A DNA stretch of 64,000 bases. Origin: Nakaseomyces glabratus (lineage: Eukaryota > Ascomycota > Saccharomycetes > Saccharomycetales > Saccharomycetaceae). The notes beneath the pieces are model-generated. The model saw nothing but the letters and a program-made list of their open reading frames with translations, ran no database searches and was not told where the DNA came from. Position 1 is the stretch's first letter; the number at the start of each line of letters is the position of its first letter. The translations under genes and the position numbers were made by a program. Shown in pieces: positions 32,255-41,177 of this stretch. Where the stretch lies: contig NC_088957.1 in assembly GCF_010111755.1 (NCBI RefSeq), forward strand, positions 558,001 to 622,000. The letters run 5' to 3'.

Positions 32255-33514
32255 ATGAAATTTGAACAATTTATAGTTGCCATTATTTCGGTTATTTCTT
32301 TCGTTTCAGGCTTCCCATTTAGAAGACAAATTGCTCCTCCTCTTTTCACTAATACCACCATTCCACATAATAACGGTACTAATGGTACCGGTGGTGGAGG
32401 CGGCCAAGAAGGTGGTGGAGGGCAAGGAGGTGGAGGTGGCTCTGGTGGTGGCTCAGGTGGCGGCTCCGGTGGTGGCTCTGGTGGTGGCTCCGGTGGTGGC
32501 TCCGGTGGCGGCTCCGGTGGTGGCTCTGGTGGTGGCTCCGGTGGTGGCTCTGGTGGCGGCTCTGGTGGTGGCTCTGGTGGCGGATCTGGTGGTGGTTTGA
32601 TAACTTCACCTGGAAGTTCATATTGTTACCCAAGTAATGGCCACTATCCTGGAGATACTATCACAACTGGACGCAAAATTGGAATCTTTTACACTGGTGG
32701 CTATTTGGCAAATATACAACATTCTGATGTAACAGTAGAAAGGCTATTCAACATTACCAATACCGAATTAAACATCACACAGTTGTATTCTGTTGCTGCT
32801 GCTGTTAATAAGACACTGGGTAACGGTGAGTATAAGGGTGTCTTGATTGTCGGTAATAATAACTCGTTGACAGGATTGGGGTACTTCTCATCAATTCTGT
32901 TTAATACGAATAAAACTATTGTTATTTCTAGTAATTCTACTCTAGGTCTTCCAATTGCAAATCAGAGCTTATCGACTAACAGGGGCCCCATTTTGACCCA
33001 TAATGATAGTGCTGTTTATTCTGGTGGGTTACCACCATACAAAGTTCCTATCGGTGTATTAGACACCAATGGCACTGCGCATTATTTCTACCGTGGTGGT
33101 CTACCTAAGTTCTTCGACAGAGGTTCAGGTTTAAGGTTGAACTATACAAACTTCACAGATCCTGGAGCTTACAACAAGACACGTACCATTCCAACGATAC
33201 GTATTGTCAACCAAACTAATGTCACTGATGATTTCATCAGAAATGTGGCTCCAAATCTACAGGGACTAGTTGTCAACATCACTGGTACGCCATTCACAAC
33301 TACTGGATTGCAATCGTTACGTTATCCTGTGATGTTTGTGAAGGACCAACAACAGCTGGCATTCGTTAGTAAGTGGAACGTGCCTACGGGTATTATTCCC
33401 GGCGGGTACTTGAGCCCCGCTCAAGCTCAACTATTCCTATACGTCGCCGCTCTGAACAATGCCACTAGCCCTGCAGCATGGTCTCAGTGGTTCGGTAATC
33501 CAGACATCATCTAG
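32255..33514 (+). CDS. SPS100: Secreted glycoprotein, Sps100/Ygp1 family, with (SGGG)13 linker
   Basis: 419 residues. A signal peptide (MKFEQFIVAIISVISFVSG) is followed by FRRQ, a possible Kex2-type site. A Gly-rich segment at residues 45-116 includes 13 perfect SGGG units. The remaining ~300 residues are the Sps100/Ygp1 domain, distantly related to asparaginases: RKIGIFYTGGYLANIQHSDV, YKGVLIVGNNNSLTGLGYF, and many N-glycosylation sequons. No GPI tail is present, so it is secreted or loosely wall-associated. S. cerevisiae Sps100 protects the spore wall and Ygp1 is induced on nutrient limitation. Position between YHR140W and YHR138C favours SPS100. The linker is absent from the S. cerevisiae proteins as I recall them (326-354 residues). 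Confidence 0.9.
   Translation: MKFEQFIVAIISVISFVSGFPFRRQIAPPLFTNTTIPHNNGTNGTGGGGGQEGGGGQGGGGGSGGGSGGGSGGGSGGGSGGGSGGGSGGGSGGGSGGGSGGGSGGGSGGGSGGGLITSPGSSYCYPSNGHYPGDTITTGRKIGIFYTGGYLANIQHSDVTVERLFNITNTELNITQLYSVAAAVNKTLGNGEYKGVLIVGNNNSLTGLGYFSSILFNTNKTIVISSNSTLGLPIANQSLSTNRGPILTHNDSAVYSGGLPPYKVPIGVLDTNGTAHYFYRGGLPKFFDRGSGLRLNYTNFTDPGAYNKTRTIPTIRIVNQTNVTDDFIRNVAPNLQGLVVNITGTPFTTTGLQSLRYPVMFVKDQQQLAFVSKWNVPTGIIPGGYLSPAQAQLFLYVAALNNATSPAAWSQWFGNPDII
32441..32596 (+). repeat. 12-bp coding repeat encoding (SGGG)13
   Basis: Exactly 13 tandem 12-bp units TCN-GGN-GGN-GGN (156 bp). Serine codons alternate between TCT and TCC (with one TCA) and glycine third bases vary, so the array is old enough to have synonymous drift yet keeps a perfect peptide period. 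Confidence 0.95.
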
Positions 33515-34338
33515 TATGATCGACTTCCCAGTCTCTTTTTTTTTTTGACTTTTTAAAATCCCTATTCCGCACATCTATGGCATAGCTGGTCTACTGTCAT
33601 CTGAGTTCTGCTTTTCTTTTTTTTCTTCTTGTGTAAGAACATTTTCTATTACTTGAGATGTGCGGTGCGGGTATTAACTTCTTTTAATGGATGTAACGAC
33701 TTTAACTAAAGAGTATAGCCTCACACTTTTATAGTAGAGGTCTACAATAAATGCTATTAAATATGTTCGTTATAATGTGTGTTTAAGTTTTCATAAAATA
33801 CGTAAAAAAAATAATAACAAAAACATCAAGAACATGACAACCTCTCCAAACAATATAACTACTATAAACTACACGCCATTTTTAAATTTTATTAAGTACT
33901 GTAGTAATCACCTTTATACAAATGCGTATGTAATCATGTGACTTTTACGTCAGCCAGCACCGAGAACCCTAAACGAGGGGCCCCCCATCAGCGAGGCAGC
34001 AAGGCAGCAACTAGAGGGTAGGGCTCACACTTAAGAAGCTGCACATAAAGATTCCAGCCGGAATCTGGGGGGTCCATTGAGAGTCACCGCTAAGAGAAGC
34101 CCGAAGTATCCGTCGCACGACAGTGGGATAAGAAGCTCAACAATGGTGAGCAGCAATAAGGGTTCATGAATTCCTTTGTGCTGCAATTTCTGTGGAAAGT
34201 CATTATTGAAAAATTGACTCTTGGCTTCCCCCCGGCCATCGGCTCAGCTGGAGGAGCCAGGCATATATAAGGGCAGTGCTTATCGGCGATGAGCACTTGG
34301 GCTATTGAAGAGGTATCATACTCAGACTAGGGCTAAGG
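33515..34338. other. Intergenic region between SPS100 and the YHR138C-like gene
   Basis: 824 bp. The proximal half has AACCCTAA (33965-33972, Tbf1-type), a stress-element core AGGGG (33976-33980) running into a C-run, a 7-bp perfect inverted repeat AGATTCC-AGCC-GGAATCT (34049-34066), and TATATAA at 34264-34270, 75 bp before the next ATG. Confidence 0.6.
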
Positions 34339-34671
34339 ATGAAGCTCATACAGTATCTGATTATTGGTGTGACGTTGCTGGTGTGTCTTGTGGCGCCAGT
34401 GATGTGTCATGCTGGGTCTTATATACTTTCATTTGACGAGTCCAGCAGGGCTCTCCCCCAGAATGTGTGGGAGAAAGCGCTTGGGTTTGCTGATGAGCTC
34501 GGTGTGAAGATTACACATGAGTACTCCTTGATCAAGGGGTTCACGCTGGATGTGCCTGAGGAAGTTTTGCCCAAGTTGAAGAAGAAGCTGGCTGATTTGG
34601 AACGGGACTATGGTGTCAAAGGGCATTTGGAAGAGGACAACTTGGTGCATGCATTCCAGGAACACATTTGA
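34339..34671 (+). CDS. Secretory protein with inhibitor I9 fold, YHR138C family
   Basis: 110 residues. An N-terminal signal peptide (MKLIQYLIIGVTLLVCLVAPVMC) leads into a domain of about 80 residues beginning SYILSFDE, with KALGFADELGVKITHEYSLIKGFTLDVPE in the middle. This is the peptidase inhibitor I9 / subtilisin-propeptide fold also seen in proteinase B inhibitor Pbi2. S. cerevisiae YHR138C is a similar 114-residue vacuolar protein with a role proposed in vacuole fusion together with Pbi2. The neighbours are as in S. cerevisiae. Inhibitory activity here is not shown. Confidence 0.88.
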   Translation: MKLIQYLIIGVTLLVCLVAPVMCHAGSYILSFDESSRALPQNVWEKALGFADELGVKITHEYSLIKGFTLDVPEEVLPKLKKKLADLERDYGVKGHLEEDNLVHAFQEHI

Positions 34672-34853
34672 AACTATTTCTTTTTATAGGTTTGAAATAA
34701 GATAAGATACGATTTCTCATTCGCTTTTAGTTTAGCCTTTTTTTTTGATGCACATATCATACATCACACATTTGTACTGTCATGACATTGAATGTCCATA
34801 TGTAAAATGCAAGACAAATTATATTAATACATACAACTCAGTTACATCACTGT

Positions 34854-36374
34854 TTATTTTAGCTCTTTGAAGAATTGCTCGATACCGGAGCCGATTCTAT
34901 GAGAGGCCTCTACTAGCTGCTGGTCATCCTTGGCGTAAGCAATTGTGACTCTTAAGAAGTCGGAGTTGTCGTGGGACAACTCGGAAGACACACCCATTCT
35001 GTATCCCAGCACTGTCTTGATACCATTTTGCACAAGGAATCTGTCGAGTTTCTTCATTTGCTCGGGGATGTTACCGATCTCACCGGGCGCTTTGTCCCAT
35101 TTGATCTTGACTCCGACAAACATACCAGCAGATGGCTCGATCACTGTGAACAGGCCGTTCTTGTAGGCATCGGTCTCATATAGTGCCTTCAATGTTATGT
35201 TTCTTCTGTGGGTGTACTCAGCAGCCACCTTCATGATCCAATGCATCCAACCTTGGAACAGCGCCTCTTGCTTTTTCTCTGGGTCTTCCTTGTCATCGCC
35301 ATCTTGGTATAGCGCCATGGTCTCCAAAGTGTTGTACAGCACGGCCTGAGAGACACCACTTGGTGCCCTAGTGGTGATCTCGGCGTATTCAAGCAAGTTG
35401 CTGATGATATACTTGTTAGCCACGATGAACCCCAGTCTTAGGCCAGGTGCAAATACTTTTGAGAAGGTCTCCATACGAATAACACGAGCGTCCGTATCGA
35501 TGGTCAAGAACGAGTCCACTAGGAATTCGTTAGTGTACTTTTCCACTGTGAAGCCGTCTTCTAGATAATCGTTCTTCAATGGGTCCTCCGGTTTATAAGA
35601 TGGAAATGACAAATATCCGTATGGGTCATCCTCCAAGATCAAGAAGTTATGCTTATGAGCCAACTCGTAAATCTTCCTACGGTTCTCCATTGGGATGGTG
35701 ACACCAGTTGGGTTTTGCCCAGTGCATATGGTGTAAAGAATTCTTGGCTTGTTCAAGTGTTTGTAAGGGCCTGAGGACCAGTTGTCTAGCAATTGAGTCA
35801 GGTAGTCGACATCGATACCTTGAGTGCTTGGATCCTTGGTCAAGTTCATCTTCAATGGGATACATTCAGCACCAGTGGCCTTGACGTGAGAGATCACCGG
35901 TGTGAATGTGAACTCTTCCATAAGCACTGTGGATTTCTCATCACAGAAACACTCAAAGAACTTGAACATGGAGTCACACGAGCCCGAGGACAACAGCACA
36001 TCCCACTGATCAGCAGAGTAAGCTGGCTTGTTGATCTTGTTGACCAAGTACTTGGCAAAGTTTCTGATCTGGGGCAAACCTGGCACCTCGTTGTACTGGA
36101 AACTTCTAGCGATGGGCAAACTCTTGGGCTCGTAAGTGGACATCTTACAGTGCAGGTGCTTAGAGGTGTCATCGGCTGACTCAAATGGCTTGTTGACAAT
36201 GGTCATGTCCATGGCCTTGATGGGGAAAAACTGCTCGTTGGGCATACCGGCGGTCAACTCAATGACATCGTCACCCAACACTTCATCATCCCAGAAAGCC
36301 ACCAACTTCCTGTTCTGCATCCTCCAGGACAAAAACTGTCCAAACTTTTCCTCTAAATCAATCATCGTCGTCAT
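34854..36374 (-). CDS. ARO9: Aromatic aminotransferase II
   Basis: 506 residues, fold type I PLP enzyme. ELTAGMPNEQFFPI is the N-terminal substrate region. GQNPTGVT and ILEDDPYGYLSFPSY flank the cofactor site, and the Schiff-base lysine is Lys306 in METFSKVFAPGLRLGF. LRVTIAYAKDDQQLVEAS closes the protein. It transaminates phenylalanine, tyrosine and tryptophan at the start of the Ehrlich pathway. Sequence is closer to Aro9 than to Aro8 as I recall them, and YHR138C and SPL2 flank it as in S. cerevisiae. The ATG at 36372-36374 was chosen; an in-frame ATG at 36467 would add a hydrophobic 31-residue extension not typical of the family. Confidence 0.95.
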   Translation of the reverse strand: MTTMIDLEEKFGQFLSWRMQNRKLVAFWDDEVLGDDVIELTAGMPNEQFFPIKAMDMTIVNKPFESADDTSKHLHCKMSTYEPKSLPIARSFQYNEVPGLPQIRNFAKYLVNKINKPAYSADQWDVLLSSGSCDSMFKFFECFCDEKSTVLMEEFTFTPVISHVKATGAECIPLKMNLTKDPSTQGIDVDYLTQLLDNWSSGPYKHLNKPRILYTICTGQNPTGVTIPMENRRKIYELAHKHNFLILEDDPYGYLSFPSYKPEDPLKNDYLEDGFTVEKYTNEFLVDSFLTIDTDARVIRMETFSKVFAPGLRLGFIVANKYIISNLLEYAEITTRAPSGVSQAVLYNTLETMALYQDGDDKEDPEKKQEALFQGWMHWIMKVAAEYTHRRNITLKALYETDAYKNGLFTVIEPSAGMFVGVKIKWDKAPGEIGNIPEQMKKLDRFLVQNGIKTVLGYRMGVSSELSHDNSDFLRVTIAYAKDDQQLVEASHRIGSGIEQFFKELK

Positions 36375-36898
36375 CGCTTGTAGTATCCTAATTGGTACAA
36401 AGCTGCTATGTAAGAAAATGTATATGAAAACTATATATGTGTCATCGCAGGCTATGCATGAAGCCATTCATTGTTTCTATATTAGATGACACAATTTCCA
36501 GCTTCCCCCAAACATCACAACAGCAGTGATGTGTGTTCCGGGTCCCCAGCAGGTCATCGACTGAACGATAAGAAACCGGACCTGCACCAGCACAGCCCTC
36601 CCACCCACTATTTATACTTCCTTCGAGGAAATGGAGATGACTAACCAACTCCACGTGGGGGGGATGATTCAAGTGAATGAGGCACTCTTTAGTTTATGCA
36701 AAACTATGTGAGTTCGATCCAACTCCAATGTCCCCCCTGAGGCCCATGTGCCATATAAGAATCGATCTATACTCCACGTGTGTATTGCATTAATAACATA
36801 TATAAAAGCTAGTGTATGTACAATAGAGATGGCCTCACCACTCCCCCCATCCCCATCCCCAACCCACACAGCCCAGCACGAGCTTGTAAAACCATAAA
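36375..36898. promoter_or_regulatory. Divergent promoter ARO9/SPL2 with two CACGTG boxes
   Basis: 524 bp between divergent start codons. CACGTGGG (36652-36659) is the high-affinity Pho4 form; a second CACGTG is at 36775-36780, and TATATAAA at 36799-36806 lies 93 bp before the SPL2 ATG. This is the expected layout of a strongly phosphate-regulated promoter. Two CCG triplets nearer ARO9 do not make a clear Aro80 site. Confidence 0.7.
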
Positions 36899-37123
36899 AT
36901 GTCTGATAAGCACAGGAAATCGTTCACGCAGGTGTGTATGGAGATGATACGCCGCAAGAAGAGCCACGAGGGCAAGCAGGCCAATGCCACGCTGGTCGTG
37001 GACAAGAGCAAAGACCTCGCGTGGGTCACAGACACCACCTCCATCACTTCTATAACCACCTCGGCGTTTGAGTCCTCCAGCGATGAAGAAGACGAGAACC
37101 CGTACAGATACGCATTGAGGTGA
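36899..37123 (+). CDS. SPL2: Candidate Spl2-like small regulator of phosphate transport
   Basis: 74 residues. There is no strong domain; it is called from position (next to ARO9, same relative orientation as in S. cerevisiae), from two Pho4-type sites upstream, and from weak similarity: a basic N-terminal helix (DKHRKSFTQVCMEMIRRKKS) and an acidic FESSSDEEDEN stretch like the SSDEE near the end of Spl2. S. cerevisiae Spl2 is twice as long (148 residues) and binds the SPX domain of low-affinity phosphate transporters to shut them down on phosphate starvation. If this is the orthologue it is a minimal version. Confidence 0.6.
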   Translation: MSDKHRKSFTQVCMEMIRRKKSHEGKQANATLVVDKSKDLAWVTDTTSITSITTSAFESSSDEEDENPYRYALR

Positions 37124-37282
37124 CAGTACTAGCCTTCCCATGCTCCCCGTCCCTCACCTTCCAGCATATCAAAAAACTGTGTATAGTATTATTGTTATAA
37201 AAAGTAACTTTAGAGATGTTATACTTCTTTTCTACATAATTTTATTTTTAGTAATAATAAAACTTCCCTTCAATTGCCAAAA

Positions 37283-38629
37283 CTATATCTCTGGGTCGAG
37301 TAAGAAATCGCAGAAGTAGTTTAGGCCTGCGTATATCTCTTTGCCGACAGGTCTGATGTAGCGCGGAGGCAGCAAGAATCCGTGGTTTCCGGTGTCTCTG
37401 AGCTTGAATTGGAACGCCCAGTGTGCCCGCTGATGGTACATGAAGTCCAGTGCGCTCCCGGCGCCGAGCTCTGGAGTCAAGTCCGCGCCACGGTCCTTGC
37501 AGGCTGCAACCACGTCGTAGTTTCTCCCAGACTGGTACCGTATGGCTTTGTTAATACCGTACGCTAGCTCAAGCAAGTTCTCCAGGTCCCTTGGTAGAGC
37601 ATCACATGAAAACGCATACGGATACAGTATCTCCTGCGAGTATGAGTGTAGGTCTAGGTACCCATAGACTTTGTATTCACCCTTCACAGTGCTTAGGAAG
37701 TCGTTCCAGGATTTGGCCTCGATGGCTTCAAATGGCTCCTCACCGCTGTACTCCTCGCTGCATGGGTACGCATGTGTAGATTCCCACTGGTACCCAAAAG
37801 AGTGGTCGATGTCTATCCCTTTGCAAACAGGGATATAGGTCTGTTGTCTATTCTTTCTCCACAGTCTATTCGTGGTGAACGTATACTCGTAGCCGTCAGG
37901 GTTGAATACTGGTATGACCAGGAAATCCAGGTTTTCCAAGTACTTGATCTCCTTCTGATCACCTAGAGCATATCTGCCAACCAGCTGTGCTACAACCCAG
38001 CAGGCACTGCTCACACTGACCCATTCCCGCGCATGTACACCACCGGTGATCACGATGGTCTTCTTCTCAGGGTTGGTCTGGTTGTTGTTGGCACATAGAT
38101 GCAGCGCTCTTAGTTCACGGCCCTCATAGGTTCTACCAACTACTTCTATATTAATGATATCGGGGAAGGACTCCTGGAGTCTCTCCATCCAGCTGTATAT
38201 CTTGTCCAAAGGTTGGTACTGGTCAAAGAAGAACTCCTCGGTACCCACCAGTTCACCAGCATCAAACACTTTCTGGTCTCTACCATTAAACGCACCATCA
38301 ACATCACCGTCATCATCGTTAGAACCATTGTTAGAACCGTATGTGTCCTTTATTGCGCTGTCAAGATCAGCTATTATCACATCGTGGTCCACTGAAATCT
38401 CAGTACCTTTGCTTACTCTAACATCAACAAACTTCTGAGCATGCGTCCACACATCTACGTCTTGTAAGTCCCCGAACACACCTCGTAACAGCCTGTGTGT
38501 GTCCTCATACCCACTGTCTTCAAGGTATAACCTAACAACTTTGTAATCGCTGAAATCGCTCTCACTTGGCACCGCGGCCGCAGGGCCCCACGCCAGCGCT
38601 AACACTACAAATACCCACTGCAACAACAT
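37283..38629 (-). CDS. ECM14: M14 carboxypeptidase-like pseudoenzyme
   Basis: 448 residues. A signal peptide (MLLQWVFVVLALAWGPAAA) precedes a propeptide-like region and an M14 carboxypeptidase fold. Zinc ligands are kept: HxxE in GGVHAREW near residue 200, and His in YLDLHSY. The general-base Glu is replaced: the conserved stretch reads FQFKLRDTG, with Lys where active M14 enzymes have Glu. This Glu-to-Lys change is known for Ecm14, a pseudopeptidase of the secretory pathway or wall. The neighbours show it is in an inverted cassette relative to S. cerevisiae. Confidence 0.94.
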   Translation of the reverse strand: MLLQWVFVVLALAWGPAAAVPSESDFSDYKVVRLYLEDSGYEDTHRLLRGVFGDLQDVDVWTHAQKFVDVRVSKGTEISVDHDVIIADLDSAIKDTYGSNNGSNDDDGDVDGAFNGRDQKVFDAGELVGTEEFFFDQYQPLDKIYSWMERLQESFPDIINIEVVGRTYEGRELRALHLCANNNQTNPEKKTIVITGGVHAREWVSVSSACWVVAQLVGRYALGDQKEIKYLENLDFLVIPVFNPDGYEYTFTTNRLWRKNRQQTYIPVCKGIDIDHSFGYQWESTHAYPCSEEYSGEEPFEAIEAKSWNDFLSTVKGEYKVYGYLDLHSYSQEILYPYAFSCDALPRDLENLLELAYGINKAIRYQSGRNYDVVAACKDRGADLTPELGAGSALDFMYHQRAHWAFQFKLRDTGNHGFLLPPRYIRPVGKEIYAGLNYFCDFLLDPEI

Positions 38630-38889
38630 CTGCTAGTAGCTTGAACTTTCTGGCCTTGCTCTTACTCCAGCTTGGTCCAATCCCCTGTGCTTATTATTAC
38701 TTTTATGAGGACTCATCGCTTCCACTTTTAAAGGACTCTTCTCACGATGCGAGCAGCAGGGCTCTGCTCCTTACGGGGCGGAATGAGCTTCAAGCTGCAA
38801 AGGGAGTATATAAGACGGATGAGGCACTTCTTGCACTGGGCTCCAGGTTCTTGGATTACCAAGCAAAGAATATAGAATTGTGTTGAAGG

Positions 38890-39306
38890 ATGTCTAATTT
38901 GCGGAACGAGATTAAGGAGGACAGTATATCGCCAACCAACAGCGAGCTGGAGTTGGACAAGCACGGGGTTGACAAGAATGGGGTGGATGTGTCGCGGTTG
39001 AGTGAGCAAGAGCTGAAGTTGTACAAGATGTACGGGAAGTTACCGTCTAAGAAGGATATATTTAAGCACAGGATGGCCGGAAGAAAGTACTTTGACAGTG
39101 GTGACTATGCGTTGAAGAAGGCCGGTGTTATAAGGTCAGACGATGTTATTGATGAGAATAACTCTAGTAATAACCTGCCTGTAACGAACCCCAGTGGGCT
39201 CAGGGAGTCCATTATCCGTAGGAGGATGAGCAGCAGTGCTGGAGACCATGTTTCCAGGCAAGATAGTATATCCAGTGGGCCCCCACCAAGGTCTCCTAAC
39301 AAATGA
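38890..39306 (+). CDS. IGO2: Endosulfine/ARPP-19 family PP2A inhibitor
   Basis: 138 residues. The endosulfine core is KLYKMYGKLPSKKDIFKHRMAGRKYFDSGDYALKKAG, with Ser70 in FDSGDY as the Rim15 (Greatwall) phosphorylation site that turns the protein into an inhibitor of PP2A-Cdc55 and promotes quiescence entry. N- and C-terminal flanks are disordered. It is divergent from ECM14 exactly as YHR132W-A (IGO2) is in S. cerevisiae; IGO1 is the ohnolog, so the symbol rests on synteny. All key residues are intact. Confidence 0.93.
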   Translation: MSNLRNEIKEDSISPTNSELELDKHGVDKNGVDVSRLSEQELKLYKMYGKLPSKKDIFKHRMAGRKYFDSGDYALKKAGVIRSDDVIDENNSSNNLPVTNPSGLRESIIRRRMSSSAGDHVSRQDSISSGPPPRSPNK

Positions 39307-40046
39307 ATACAATGTTGTAACTGGTTTATAATGACTTTGAGCAGTTTAAATTTCAACTTGTGAGTTTTTGGTTCAAGATATAAAATAACAAGAAGTACCA
39401 GTTTTTTTTATGGTTGTATTGGATAATGTTGATACACATTCCGTCACTCACTTTTACCCCAAAGTGTTGTAGCGGGGTTTGACTTATATTTCATAATATT
39501 TGCCAATACATGTACACACTTGAATGGTCTAGTTTTAATGACTTGGGGAGAGTGGACAATGCATATTTTTGTCGTCTGTGTTATAATGAGTTCATCTTAT
39601 TCTCTTTTTTTTTCTACTATCATATGTTTAGAGATACGCAGTCTATCGGTTCCCGTTAACTACTTGCTCTAACTCATTATTTTTTGTATATTTTTTCAAA
39701 TAGTGGGTTTATTCCATAAATTTCAATGCTCTCCCAGTATATACCACTATATTTCGTTTTTAAACTGGTACTTGATATTATATAGAGTTTGGAAATGCTT
39801 ATAAAAACACAATATCACTATACTCTTTGAATGGCAATATATTGCTTTAATTCAAATATCCTTATGGAAGATTGGTGATTATGTCCATTATGCCTGTACT
39901 ATTTTAGTATTCAAAAGGAAGCTTATCGCATTTCGCCCGCCAACAGGCTCGAAATGGGTGAAAAAGTACATAATAATGTTAAATATTGTGCTCCAACTGG
40001 GAATACCCAGGTGGGATATGACCTGTAGAGCAGGTTAAACTGTGAT
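39307..40046. other. Intergenic region between IGO2 and WSS1; NSG1 absent
   Basis: 740 bp, AT-rich. S. cerevisiae has NSG1 here (HMG-CoA reductase stabiliser). I find no NSG1-like frame or relic. Confidence 0.65.
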
Positions 40047-40946
40047 ATGCAACATCCACATATCAGAAATATTGCAGTGTTACAACGGAAGCCTGGAAAA
40101 GAAGATGCTTTGAAGCTTTTAAAGGACATTGCTGATGCGGTTAGTCTGCTGATGCGAGAGAATAAGTTCAAAGTGGGTACTCTGGTAGAGTTTTACCCGA
40201 GAGACAGGTCCTTATTGGGGATGAATGTTAACCATGGACAGAAGATAATGCTTAGGTTAAGAGATCCGCTGGATGAGTTTCGTTTTTTACCGTGGGAGTC
40301 ATTAATAGGTACAATGCTTCATGAGCTGACACATAATCTACATGGTCCACATGATCAGAAATTTTACTCAAAACTAGATGAACTGTCTGGGAGGCAATGG
40401 TGCATTCAGCAACTAGGTTTGAAAGATAATTTCATGACCAGCGGTAATAGATTGGGAGGACGTGGGTTTAGAGATGGCCCTACTCCACGCACTACAAATA
40501 GTAGAGGTAATAAGATTGAAAAAATACGAAATAAAGGTGTTCGATTGGGGTCGCTTTCTGACAATCTTAACGGTTCCTTGAATACATCAAGAATGCTAAA
40601 ACCTGCCCAGATGGCTGCGATGGCAGCTACTCGTAGAGCAGAGGCTGATAAGAAATGGTGTGTTGAAACAAATCAAGAGGAAAAGATACCAGATGATAGT
40701 TCCTTGGAGATAATAGTTTTAGATGGAGATGAGAAGGAAGATATGGGAAGCACTGGTGACGTTGGCTCTTTTACGGATAAGTCGAAGAAACAACTTGAAC
40801 ACAAGCAAGCGCTTACTATAATTGAGTTGAATGATGATCAGGATAATAACGACGTAAGGAAAGTAGATGAACCTTTTCAGGCCAAAAAGAAAAGTACCTT
40901 TGAAGGAGAAGATGTACTATTAATTGATCTCACATCCGATGAGTAA
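40047..40946 (+). CDS. WSS1: DNA-protein crosslink metalloprotease
   Basis: 299 residues. The WLM/SprT-like domain covers residues 1-130, with FYPRDRSLLGMNVNHGQKI and the metal site HELTHNLHGPHD (His92, Glu93, His96, His102). The C-terminal half is disordered and ends DVLLIDLTSDE, a SUMO-interacting motif; a second hydrophobic-acidic patch (SLEIIVLDGDE) may be another. Wss1 cleaves proteins crosslinked to DNA together with Cdc48. The N-terminus is about 23 residues shorter than in S. cerevisiae; a stop lies just upstream, so the ATG at 40047 is the first possible. It is convergent with YCK1. Confidence 0.95.
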   Translation: MQHPHIRNIAVLQRKPGKEDALKLLKDIADAVSLLMRENKFKVGTLVEFYPRDRSLLGMNVNHGQKIMLRLRDPLDEFRFLPWESLIGTMLHELTHNLHGPHDQKFYSKLDELSGRQWCIQQLGLKDNFMTSGNRLGGRGFRDGPTPRTTNSRGNKIEKIRNKGVRLGSLSDNLNGSLNTSRMLKPAQMAAMAATRRAEADKKWCVETNQEEKIPDDSSLEIIVLDGDEKEDMGSTGDVGSFTDKSKKQLEHKQALTIIELNDDQDNNDVRKVDEPFQAKKKSTFEGEDVLLIDLTSDE

Positions 40947-41177
40947 ATAATACAGTAAATATACAGTTTGATAGAGTTTAGAATGCATGTTACATATTAA
41001 TAATAAATATCATGAAACCAGAAAAAAACGAGCATCTGTAGAATGATATCAGATGTAATGAGTAACTATTGTACATAATTATAAGTAAACATTATCGTTA
41101 AAATATCATAAGGATGACTAATGTTTGCTGGTAATAGGATGTAGAATATGTGATCTAGTTTGTTAGCTGTAAACGAT

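Noticed and set aside
32277..32633. Frames on both strands across the Gly-Ser repeat of SPS100
   Set aside because: Open only because the 12-bp repeat lacks stops in all frames; the signal peptide and domain belong to the SPS100 frame.
36375..36467. In-frame N-terminal extension of ARO9
   Set aside because: An ATG exists at 36465-36467, but the added hydrophobic residues are not part of the aminotransferase family and would mis-target a cytosolic enzyme; the downstream ATG matches the homologue.
36697..36735. Possible tRNA T-arm (GAGTTCGATCC) near SPL2
   Set aside because: It resembles a B box, but no acceptor stem, D arm or anticodon arm can be built around it.
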